From Prevotellaceae bacterium UBA1743 (GTDB lineage Bacteria > Bacteroidota > Bacteroidia > Bacteroidales > Bacteroidaceae), in the NCBI GenBank assembly GCA_002314945.1, contig DCHV01000103.1:59024-80066 (forward strand): 21,043 bases of DNA, read 5' to 3'. The notes below the pieces were generated by a model, which made no database searches, had not been told where the DNA came from, and was given only the letters and a program-made list of their open reading frames with translations. A program made the translations under genes and the position numbers. This document shows positions 14,689 to 21,043 of the stretch, in pieces (the first letter of the stretch is position 1; each line of letters starts with the position of its first letter).

Positions 14689-14726
14689 AAACGCATTTTC
14701 GCTTAATGACTAATGACTAATGACCA
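14641..14726. repeat. Perfect 22-bp inverted repeat built of TCATTAG heptamers
   Basis: Positions 14641-14662 and 14705-14726 are exact reverse complements, separated by 42 nt. Each arm contains two full TCATTAG (or CTAATGA) heptamers and part of a third, and a further partial copy continues after the right arm to about 14735. No T-tract follows either side, so it is not a standard intrinsic terminator, although it lies between two convergent genes. Confidence 0.92.
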
Positions 14727-14760
14727 TAATGACTAAAAATTCTTCGAAGTACACAGAAAC

Positions 14761-14820
14761 ATAAGGCAGGCATAAAGCAGCGATAACAAATTCGTTATGC
14801 AATCGTTATACTTCCCTTAT
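14761..14820. repeat. Symmetric 11-bp-phased array with ATAA/TTAT boxes
   Basis: The left half has ATAA at 14761, 14772 and 14783. The right half has TTAT ending at 14798, 14809 and 14820. The six boxes are mirror images about 14790.5 with exact 11-bp steps. The outer flanks extend the dyad (AAACATAAGG at 14757-14766, CCTTATGTTT at 14815-14824). Read on the minus strand, the units at 14809-14788 are ATAACGATTGC and ATAACGAATTT, which share ATAACGAA with the array near 6266. Confidence 0.85.
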
Positions 14821-14890
14821 GTTTATGTGATACGAGATACTATTCACGCAATTTCTTTAACTCGCCAAATTCCTTCTACAGCGTAGGTTC

Positions 14891-16381
14891 CTACTTGCGG
14901 CTATAGGTTATCACCTTCCAACAGATGACCTCGGCATCCTCTCTGGGGTTGACCCATTTGATCGTCCATTCGTGAGGTCCCTGTTTCAGCGTGTAGTGCC
15001 AGCAGAGTTCCTGTGTACGATCGTGGTACGATACCGGACAATGCATTGTATCTTTCAATTTCCCATCGATGTAGATTTCCAGGTCTGCCACATACTTGGG
15101 GTCGCCACACCTGACTTCCCCATTCACCATATAACCATTGCCTACAAAATGCTTTGTACCAAAGGATTGGATCGGGCCTCCGGGGAGACTCTCCTTGAAT
15201 TGTATATGGGGGAAGGATTCCTCGAAACGCACGGCTTTGGGTTTCTGCTCTCGTATGGTGAAAGAGGCACCATTATCCTTGCCACCATTCTTCGTGATAA
15301 ACCTGGCTGCCAGCTGCATGCTGTACTCGTAGGCCCTATTGAGAGAAATCTGGGTATAGGCAAAATTCAAGTTTTCCACCTCATGGAGATTCGCCAACCA
15401 CTTCTGAGGAATCTTATCGTAGCCTAAAATAGTGCCCAGCACACCTCCTGCCGAGGCTGGGTTACAGTCGCTGTCCTGCCCACATCGCGTGCTTATCTCC
15501 AGTGTCTTGTCGAAATCGCCCTCTCCATACAAGAGGCCTATGACGATATAGGCACTATTGATGAGGGCATCGATATTGTACGGCTCATTCACGCCATAGG
15601 AACAAGCGAAGTCATGGTCATATTTCTCCTGTACCAGTTGCCAGTTCTTTTTCCAGTCGCTGGGGTATTCATGGTGCCATTGTATCACGTCCTCGATGGC
15701 CTTCCTGAACTTGCTCTTGGCAGGAATCGTAAGCAGGGCCTTGCACACCACCGTCTCTACATCGTCGTAGAGGTAAGCCAGGGAATACATGGCGCCTACG
15801 AACACGCCACCGTACCATCCATCACCATAATTCATGATATGTCCCACTTTGTCCGATATCTTCGAGGCAGAGTTCGGCATACCGGGGGTAATGATTCCCG
15901 CATAGTCAGCCTCTATCTGATAATCGATGCAATCGGCATGGGGATTGTTCTTCCAATGGCCTGATTGAGGAGGATAGATGCCGCGCAACACATTGTATCT
16001 GCCTGCTTGATTGGCATGCCACAATGGATACTCCGCATGGGCATATTCATCAGCAAAGGACTTGGCCGAGGCGTTGATTCCCTTCTCGTACAGGGTGTTC
16101 AGGAACGTGAGGTCCATATACACATCGTCATACAATCCGGGTTGGTTGTCGAAATACCACTTGATCTGTCCCTCGTTCCATTCGATGGCTACGTCGTCGG
16201 GGATCATCTCCGCGCGATATCGGAACTCGGTAGGTCCGCCATAGGTGCAGCCAATCGTTTGTCCGGCCCATGCGCCCTTTATCTTGTCCATCATACGATC
16301 CTTGCTGACGGTGACATCGGTCGCCCATCCATTCAAGCAAAGGAGAGACGCTCCCATTGCACACAATATGCTTTTCCTCAT
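14891..16381 (-). CDS. Secreted ADP-ribosylglycohydrolase-fold protein
   Basis: 496 aa. Seen: a signal peptide (1-20, ending LNGWA), then an ADP-ribosylglycohydrolase (DraG/ARH) fold. DRMMDKIKGAWAGQTIGCTYG (28-48) matches the family's first helix and glycine loop, YDDVYMD (84-90) holds D85-D86, and RCGQDSDCNPASAGGVLGTILG (299-320) holds D303 and D305, the equivalents of the second metal-binding D-x-D. The threonines that normally accompany these aspartates are Tyr and Cys. After about 380 a beta-rich tail (YVADLEIYIDGKLKDT, HEWTIKW) looks like an added binding domain. Known family members act on ADP-ribose links in the cytosol; export and glycan-locus context suggest a different, probably sugar, substrate. 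It starts 21 bp after the DUF4838 gene on the same strand, so the two are cotranscribed. Confidence 0.85.
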   Translation of the reverse strand: MRKSILCAMGASLLCLNGWATDVTVSKDRMMDKIKGAWAGQTIGCTYGGPTEFRYRAEMIPDDVAIEWNEGQIKWYFDNQPGLYDDVYMDLTFLNTLYEKGINASAKSFADEYAHAEYPLWHANQAGRYNVLRGIYPPQSGHWKNNPHADCIDYQIEADYAGIITPGMPNSASKISDKVGHIMNYGDGWYGGVFVGAMYSLAYLYDDVETVVCKALLTIPAKSKFRKAIEDVIQWHHEYPSDWKKNWQLVQEKYDHDFACSYGVNEPYNIDALINSAYIVIGLLYGEGDFDKTLEISTRCGQDSDCNPASAGGVLGTILGYDKIPQKWLANLHEVENLNFAYTQISLNRAYEYSMQLAARFITKNGGKDNGASFTIREQKPKAVRFEESFPHIQFKESLPGGPIQSFGTKHFVGNGYMVNGEVRCGDPKYVADLEIYIDGKLKDTMHCPVSYHDRTQELCWHYTLKQGPHEWTIKWVNPREDAEVICWKVITYSRK

Positions 16382-16402
16382 CGTTCTGCTCCCCCTATCC
16401 TA

Positions 16403-18142
16403 TCACTCAGGTTTCTGCAAGCGTTGCACGGATGTGTCGATTGTCTCCCATTCGTGCAGTCGAACCACATGTTTCTTGCCGATAGCTATGAGCTCATCCC
16501 ATGTGCCATCTGCCTTGCTTTCCTCTACGTTGCGTGTAGCCTTCAGATAGAGCGTCTGCATACGGAGAAGGTCGATACGGTCGCGCATCTCGTCGCTCTT
16601 GGCCTTCTGGCGTGTCTTGTTGAGCAGAGCCATTCCCTCCTCCACAAACTTGTCGGTATAGATAGGATCGCGATGCTTGAAGAAGATGCCGAAATGTTTG
16701 TCGGGGGTAGCCAGTGCCTGTGACATGAGGTAATACTTCCATACCAGGGATGCACATTCTCCATAGTAGCCGTAGATGAAGTCCTTCACAAGGGGTGTGA
16801 CATCTTGATCGGGGTTCCACAGCAGATGGGCGATGACCCAGGCACGAAGTTCGGAGAACTCACCTCCCATGGTGGCATACTGCGACTCCTCGTAGATGCC
16901 GATGGAGTGGTTGTCGCGCAACGTGCGGATATTGGGTGCCAATACCTTGAAGTTGGGGAAGGGAGCCACCATCTGGCTATAGTTGATGATGTAATCCCAG
17001 ATGAACAGGTGAGGGGCGATGGATGACCATTGCTTCAGATCATCCACGAAGGCCTTGTTCTGTTCGCAGGAGGGATCGTCCATGGGATGCGAATAACAGC
17101 ACTCGATGCTGCACAGACGGATGACCACGTTGTCACGTGGCACGATGTTTACAGGCGGTTTGCGGCTATACTGGTACGCGAAGGTGCCGATGAATTTGTC
17201 GGGGAATGCTTCCCTGACGTAGTCGGCAACCTGATTAACAAACCATACGATGATGCCTGAATGTGTGCCTCCATACTGTGCCTCGATGGCCTTGCACTCG
17301 TCACATTCGCAGAACAGGAAGTTGTCATCCTGCGACAGGCTATAGACGATGAAATCGGGGTGTTCGCGCATCATCTGCAGCACACCCTTCTTGGTGAGTT
17401 CCAACACGTCGGGATTGGACAGGCAGAGTTGCCCGTGATTCAAACGCTTTCCATCGCGTAAGCAGAAATACTCGGGATGCTCGGGAAAGTACTTGTCGAA
17501 GGGAACAAATTGAGGCATGGTGTGACAACCCTTGTATGCCTCCATGCCACCATATTCGTTGTGGACGGGGGCGCTGGTCATATTCATGAAGTTGTGCGCA
17601 CTCCAGTCGCGTCTGTTCCTGGTATGGAAATAGTCATTCTGACGTAGTGTGACCGTAGGATGTTCGCTATGGGAGAGTGCGTCGAAGCCCCATTTCTTCA
17701 TCGTGGGGACCTTGGTGAAGTCGGGGGTGTACCATCGTATGCCCAACTCCCTCTCCAGGAAGGAGTACACGCCATACATCGTGCCACGGTTGCAGCCTCC
17801 GTAGATGAAGATATTGCTACCACGGCTTTCGTAGGTAAAATCCTCGCAGTCGGCTGCTATTGCCTTGGCATCAGCATCTGGCTGTAGGCCGATGGCAATC
17901 TGGTTCGCACCATTGCGATCCAACTCGAAACGGATGGGGAGCGTGACGCCTCCACTTATCTGCTTGATATACGACTGCAACTCGTTTGCTGCCGTCTGTT
18001 CCGATGTGCTTGCCGTGAGGGGCACCACGATGGAATAGGACGACTGACCGTTCTTGAAAAGGAAATGCTTACCTTGTGCCGTAAGGCAAAATGCGACACA
18101 CAGAGCCGCAAAGATTGTTCTTTGGATAATGGAATGTACCAT
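16403..18142 (-). CDS. Secreted DUF4838-type protein, probable glycoside hydrolase
   Basis: 579 aa. Seen: a signal peptide (about 1-24, LCVAFCLTAQG). A small N-terminal domain (about 35-115) with EQTAANELQSYIKQISG follows, the layout of the non-catalytic domain before GH20/GH67-type barrels. RGTMYGVYSFLERELGIRWYTPD (119-141) is the conserved junction in DUF4838 and GH67-like proteins. A barrel follows with YSLSQDDNFLFCECDECKA (267-285), where acidic residues sit next to a CxCxxC cluster, and GIYEESQYATMGGEFSELRAWV further on. The family is linked to polysaccharide loci; its substrate is not known to me. It is the first gene of a two-gene unit with the ADP-ribosylglycohydrolase-fold gene and divergent from GH43 across 158 bp. 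Confidence 0.83.
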   Translation of the reverse strand: MVHSIIQRTIFAALCVAFCLTAQGKHFLFKNGQSSYSIVVPLTASTSEQTAANELQSYIKQISGGVTLPIRFELDRNGANQIAIGLQPDADAKAIAADCEDFTYESRGSNIFIYGGCNRGTMYGVYSFLERELGIRWYTPDFTKVPTMKKWGFDALSHSEHPTVTLRQNDYFHTRNRRDWSAHNFMNMTSAPVHNEYGGMEAYKGCHTMPQFVPFDKYFPEHPEYFCLRDGKRLNHGQLCLSNPDVLELTKKGVLQMMREHPDFIVYSLSQDDNFLFCECDECKAIEAQYGGTHSGIIVWFVNQVADYVREAFPDKFIGTFAYQYSRKPPVNIVPRDNVVIRLCSIECCYSHPMDDPSCEQNKAFVDDLKQWSSIAPHLFIWDYIINYSQMVAPFPNFKVLAPNIRTLRDNHSIGIYEESQYATMGGEFSELRAWVIAHLLWNPDQDVTPLVKDFIYGYYGECASLVWKYYLMSQALATPDKHFGIFFKHRDPIYTDKFVEEGMALLNKTRQKAKSDEMRDRIDLLRMQTLYLKATRNVEESKADGTWDELIAIGKKHVVRLHEWETIDTSVQRLQKPE

Positions 18143-18174
18143 AATAATTGTGTAGAAATTTGTTATAATTTGGG

Positions 18175-18182
18175 CAAAATTA
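18175..18182 (-). promoter_or_regulatory. -7 box for the DUF4838 operon
   Basis: The minus strand reads TAATTTTG at 18182-18175, matching TAnnTTTG, about 33 nt before the ATG at 18142. The nearest TTG upstream is spaced 25 bp, longer than usual, so the -33 element is uncertain. Confidence 0.5.
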
Positions 18183-18246
18183 CATAAAATATGTCACTTC
18201 AGGGGAACAATGGGAAGAAAAAATGACATTATCGCGAAAATGTATG

Positions 18247-18254
18247 TACCTTTG
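18247..18254 (+). promoter_or_regulatory. -7 box for the GH43 operon
   Basis: TACCTTTG at 18247-18254, followed by CAAC, is an exact TAnnTTTG match 46 bp before the ATG at 18301. It falls inside the 5' extension of the reading frame, which supports the downstream ATG as the real start. No clear -33 is seen. Confidence 0.6.
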
Positions 18255-18300
18255 CAACGAATCACCTGCATCGTCATACTATCACAAAATACGAATTTTT

Positions 18301-19920
18301 ATGAAACATTATCCTTTCTTGCGTATCCCCTCGTTGCTGAAAAAGCAACTGACCATAGCATTCCTGGCAATACCTGCCTGCACAATGGCACAACACACTC
18401 TCCTATCGACCGACTGGAATGATCACAGATGGGGAGATTTGGGTGACGGCACGTTCGCCAACCCTGTACTGAATGCCGACTACAGCGACCCCGATGTGAT
18501 ACGTGTGGGTGAGAAATACTACATGACATGCTCGGAATTCCACTACATGGGTATGCCTATCCTGGAATCGGATGACATGGTAAACTGGCACATCGTGGCA
18601 CAGATCTACAAACAGCTGAATCTGGATGTGTTCGACCACATGGAGGGATATGGAGATGGCACATGGGCTCCCACGCTTCGCTACCATGATGGTAAGTTCT
18701 ACATGTATGTGTGTATGCCCAACACGGGATTGTACATGAGTACCGCGCCCAAAGCTGAAGGACCGTGGGAACCTCTGCACGTAGTGAAAGCCATAGCGGG
18801 ATGGGAGGATCCCTGCCCATTCTGGGACGAGGACGGAAAGGCTTATCTGGGACACAGCAAGGTGGGGGCAGGCCCCATCATCATCCATCGTATGAGTGCT
18901 GATGGACGGACGCTGCTGGACGAAGGAAAGACGGTGTATGAAGGTCCTGTGGCAGAAGGTACCAAAATCCACAAACGGGACGGATACTATTATCTGAGCA
19001 TCCCTGAAGGTGGCGTGGGACAAGGATGGCAGATGATATTGCGCAGCCGGAATATCTATGGCCCCTTTGAGGGCAAACGTGTATTGGAGACGGGAAGCAC
19101 GCCCATCAACGGCCCTCATCAAGGTGCTCTGGTGGACACGCCTTCGGGAGAATGGTGGTTCTACCATTTCCAAGACACTCATCCACTTGGACGCGTGTTG
19201 CACCTGCAGCCCGTCACATGGCAGGCAGATGGTTTCCCCTTCATTGGCTACGATTACGATGGCAACGGAATCGGCGAACCGATGAAGATTGTCAACAAGC
19301 CCAATACAGGAAAGAAGAGCAAACCCTGTCTGCCACAGACGAGCGACAAGTTCAGCAAGGGGAAATTGGGCATTCAATGGCAGACGAACCATAATCCCCA
19401 GGGCAATGCCCTCACTATGACAGAGCGGAAAGGCAAACCATCATTTTTTGCACTTCCCGCCACAAAGGTAGAAAACGCCTTCAATCAACAAGTGCAAAAA
19501 ATGATGGGCTACTACAGCCAAGCCACCGTGAAACTCTACACAGACAGTATGACAAGCGGACAGCGTGCAGGCATGTCGTGCCTGGGCAAACCTATCCAGG
19601 GGGCAGGCATCATGATAGACGGAAACGGACAGCCCAAACTCTACATCGAGAATGACGGAGAAGTGAAACATCCAGTTCAGGAACAACTGAAACAAGGTGC
19701 TACTGTATGGATTCGCCTCACAGCCGATGCCGTGGACAACCAGCATCAGTATCAATATAGTATGGATGGAAAGCATTTCACCAACATCGGCGACAGTTTC
19801 AGCATGTATGCCCACGGATGGAAGGGAGCACACGTAGGATTGTTCACCTATACTACAGGAAAGACTACTGCAGGCACCGCCTTCTTTGATGATTTCAAAT
19901 ACACTACAACCCGAAAATAA
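18301..19920 (+). CDS. GH43 glycoside hydrolase (beta-xylosidase / alpha-L-arabinofuranosidase type)
   Basis: 539 aa. Seen: an export signal (about 1-30, LTIAFLAIPACTMAQ; C27 could be a lipid anchor, otherwise cleavage before Q31). The GH43 propeller has the three expected acids: base D63 in NADYSDPDVIRVGEKYYM, pKa modulator D170 in AGWEDPCPFWDEDGKAYL, and acid E219 in GPVAEGTKIHKRDGYYYL. GYGDGTWAPTLRYHDGKFYMYV (117-136) and INGPHQGALVDTPSGEWWFYHF are further family signatures. The C-terminal half (about 350-539) is a beta-sandwich of the type that completes many GH43 active sites. The pattern is closest to subfamily 12-like enzymes, tentatively. The start is ATG 18301, where the signal begins. 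The stop overlaps the next gene by one base. Confidence 0.92.
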   Translation: MKHYPFLRIPSLLKKQLTIAFLAIPACTMAQHTLLSTDWNDHRWGDLGDGTFANPVLNADYSDPDVIRVGEKYYMTCSEFHYMGMPILESDDMVNWHIVAQIYKQLNLDVFDHMEGYGDGTWAPTLRYHDGKFYMYVCMPNTGLYMSTAPKAEGPWEPLHVVKAIAGWEDPCPFWDEDGKAYLGHSKVGAGPIIIHRMSADGRTLLDEGKTVYEGPVAEGTKIHKRDGYYYLSIPEGGVGQGWQMILRSRNIYGPFEGKRVLETGSTPINGPHQGALVDTPSGEWWFYHFQDTHPLGRVLHLQPVTWQADGFPFIGYDYDGNGIGEPMKIVNKPNTGKKSKPCLPQTSDKFSKGKLGIQWQTNHNPQGNALTMTERKGKPSFFALPATKVENAFNQQVQKMMGYYSQATVKLYTDSMTSGQRAGMSCLGKPIQGAGIMIDGNGQPKLYIENDGEVKHPVQEQLKQGATVWIRLTADAVDNQHQYQYSMDGKHFTNIGDSFSMYAHGWKGAHVGLFTYTTGKTTAGTAFFDDFKYTTTRK

Positions 19921-20474
19921 TGGAACCTGTCATCATTGATTATCTGGAGAAATTCGAGGAAAAGATACGTCAGCATCTGCTGAAACTATGCACCGAACGT
20001 GGCGTATTGGATGGGAAACTATTGGAGAGCGAGGACATAAGGGAGTATTGGCTCAGGATAGAACCCAACTATATAGCAGACGCTGCTGCACAAGTGGCAC
20101 AATATCCTATCGTGTCGGTTGCCTGGGCTTTCTATCTTGGCATGGCGGTTGCCTATTGCTGGGACATGGATTGGAACACCTATCAACACACGAAATACGA
20201 GGATTTCTATGGCGATGAGGGCTTCGACAACATGGACGACCATATCGTGTGCGACATCTTAGGCATAGTCGCCGATAGCGAGGAGGCAAAGAGTCTTGTA
20301 GCAATGGTACAGACCTTGGCACAGGATACCGTAAGCATGATCCGCCACGAACAGATAGAACCACAGAGCCCTATGGCCTACTATGTCTTCACAAGGGCTT
20401 GCGCAGCAATGTTCTCCATCGGTGCTGCCGTCGAACTGAAAAAGTTAGGTTACGACTACCACAAATTGGGATAG
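19920..20474 (+). CDS. Cytosolic protein of unknown function, coupled to GH43
   Basis: 184 aa, family not recognised. Seen: no signal peptide, an acidic and largely helical composition, and a hydrophobic stretch VSVAWAFYLGMAVAYCW at about 65-81 that may be a buried helix rather than a membrane span. DMDWNTY and YEDFYGDEGFDNMDDH follow, a very acidic segment (about 82-108), then TRACAAMFSIGAAVELKKLGYDYHKLG at the C-terminus. The ATG shares its A with the last base of the GH43 TAA (TAATG), so translation is probably coupled. It is the last gene of the unit, 29 bp from the convergent mgsA. A cytosolic partner for a secreted hydrolase is unexpected; it may be a conserved Bacteroidales protein unrelated to glycan breakdown. 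Confidence 0.75.
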   Translation: MEPVIIDYLEKFEEKIRQHLLKLCTERGVLDGKLLESEDIREYWLRIEPNYIADAAAQVAQYPIVSVAWAFYLGMAVAYCWDMDWNTYQHTKYEDFYGDEGFDNMDDHIVCDILGIVADSEEAKSLVAMVQTLAQDTVSMIRHEQIEPQSPMAYYVFTRACAAMFSIGAAVELKKLGYDYHKLG

Positions 20475-20503
20475 GAACCTACAACGGACAATACCTTTTT
20501 TGA

Positions 20504-20992
20504 TTACAGCGTTCTATTGGCGTAGCGCTGGATGCAATCGGGTACAATCATCTCATAATTCTCATCTCCCAACAACTTGGAGGTAAGAATCATATCAGCT
20601 GTGGTTCGATTGGTTGCAAAGGCTATATTGTAGAGTGATGCAAGACGGGTGAGAGCCGACACATCGTTCTGATGGCCCTGCATCACCAGATTGTCGCAGA
20701 AGAAGATAAGCATGTCGATTTTTCCTTCTGCTATCATGGCACCTATCTGTTGATCACCTCCCAGAGGCCCGCTGAAAAGACAGGTCACTTTGTCCTTGAG
20801 AGGATAAGAATAGGTCTGCTCATTGCCTTGCTGCTCCTTCAGTACTACTACCTCGCTGATAAGGCGTCCTGTAGTTCCTGTGGCATAGAGATTGTGTTTC
20901 GACAAGAGGGTGGCATTGTACTTCACCCATTCGATGAGTTCCTTTTTTCTGGAATCGTGTGCCACAAGGGCTATATTCAATTGTTCTTTCAT
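20504..20992 (-). CDS. mgsA: Methylglyoxal synthase
   Basis: Converts dihydroxyacetone phosphate to methylglyoxal and phosphate in the cytosol, a bypass when triose phosphates accumulate. Seen: 162 aa (about 150 is usual). ALVAHDSRKKEL has H12-D13, YATGTTG (36-42) is the phosphate-binding loop, and SGPLGGDQQIGAMI (74-87) has the catalytic Asp D80. IFFCDNL has D100, and QGHQNDVSALTRLASLYNIAFATNRTTAD has H107 and D110, equivalents of E. coli H98 and D101. The usual DPL-x-x-x-PHDPD segment reads DNLVMQGHQND, and the stretch before SGPLGG is about nine residues longer than in E. coli. The start at 20992 gives the expected N-terminus. It is transcribed away from the window end and convergent with the unknown gene; probably a core gene bordering the accessory block. 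Confidence 0.94.
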   Translation of the reverse strand: MKEQLNIALVAHDSRKKELIEWVKYNATLLSKHNLYATGTTGRLISEVVVLKEQQGNEQTYSYPLKDKVTCLFSGPLGGDQQIGAMIAEGKIDMLIFFCDNLVMQGHQNDVSALTRLASLYNIAFATNRTTADMILTSKLLGDENYEMIVPDCIQRYANRTL

Positions 20993-21004
20993 TTCGGATG
21001 TGTA

Positions 21005-21043
21005 TTATTTTCTATCTCCCATGAAACGCAAGAGATAGAGGAA
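21005..21043 (-). CDS. Possible C-terminal end of an upstream gene (12 codons)
   Basis: On the minus strand from the window edge, one frame reads FLYLLRFMGDRK and then TAA at 21007-21005, 12 nt before the mgsA ATG. If real, it is the end of a gene cotranscribed with mgsA. Twelve codons are too few to name a family, and a second frame is also open here. Confidence 0.3.
   Translation of the reverse strand, partial: FLYLLRFMGDRK

Noticed and set aside
14641..14820. CRISPR array
   Set aside because: Repeats are 7 or 11 bp without unique spacers of constant length, and no cas genes are present.
1..16381. A nucleic-acid or nucleotide scavenging system (deoC, phosphodiesterase, ADP-ribosylglycohydrolase fold)
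   Set aside because: These genes lie in different transcription units and no nuclease, nucleotidase or nucleoside transporter is present. The surrounding genes are glycan enzymes.
18223..18300. 26-codon extension of GH43
   Set aside because: The promoter box TACCTTTG lies inside it, and the export signal begins at 18301.
20504..20992. mgsA as a dedicated step for rhamnose-derived dihydroxyacetone phosphate
   Set aside because: Chemically plausible, but no rhamnose catabolic genes are in view, and mgsA is a common core gene transcribed separately from the block.

Overview
The window looks like a Bacteroidales chromosome, most likely Prevotella-like or Bacteroides-like. The grounds are moderate GC, many putative secreted lipoproteins with a cysteine after a short hydrophobic leader, an anaerobic sulfatase-maturation system, and start-proximal promoter boxes of the Bacteroidetes TAnnTTTG type. 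The genus is inference. No rRNA, tRNA, transposase, integrase or CRISPR array was seen.

Layout. At the left edge lies the 5' part of deoC (minus). Upstream of it on the minus strand are an anaerobic sulfatase-maturing radical SAM enzyme, a serine-type sulfatase lipoprotein and a GH78 alpha-L-rhamnosidase, spaced 8-14 bp apart as one operon. A 664-bp gene-free stretch with 11-bp-periodic repeats follows, then a second, paralogous GH78 gene with its own promoter and a strong intrinsic terminator. Divergent from it is a plus-strand pair: a secreted GDPD/CPPED1-like metallophosphatase fusion and a secreted beta-propeller hydrolase. The latter ends stop-to-stop against a minus-strand GH43/GH32-like lipoprotein, which is divergent from a short GH29-like lipoprotein. 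A 399-bp gene-free stretch holds a 22-bp inverted repeat made of heptamers and a symmetric 11-bp-phased array. Next come a minus-strand pair (DUF4838 protein, then a secreted ADP-ribosylglycohydrolase-fold protein) and, divergent from it, a plus-strand pair (GH43, then a small cytosolic protein of unknown function). mgsA (methylglyoxal synthase, minus) closes the window.

How the genes fit together. This is a carbohydrate-degradation locus without any SusC/SusD transporter pair in view. Two rhamnosidases, a sulfatase with its activating enzyme, a GH43 of xylosidase/arabinofuranosidase type, a GH29-like protein and several propeller enzymes suggest a complex, sulfated, rhamnose-containing glycan with pentose and possibly fucose-like sugars. 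The secreted phosphodiesterase/phosphatase fusion and the secreted ADP-ribosylglycohydrolase-fold protein do not belong to the standard set. They hint at a phosphodiester-decorated glycan or an undescribed glycosidic linkage. The substrate is inference; the sequence shows only the enzyme families. deoC and mgsA are ordinary metabolic genes flanking the accessory block.

The most unusual non-coding signal is a family of DNA arrays with exact 11-bp period, seen in two separate intergenic regions and sharing an ATAACGAA-like box.
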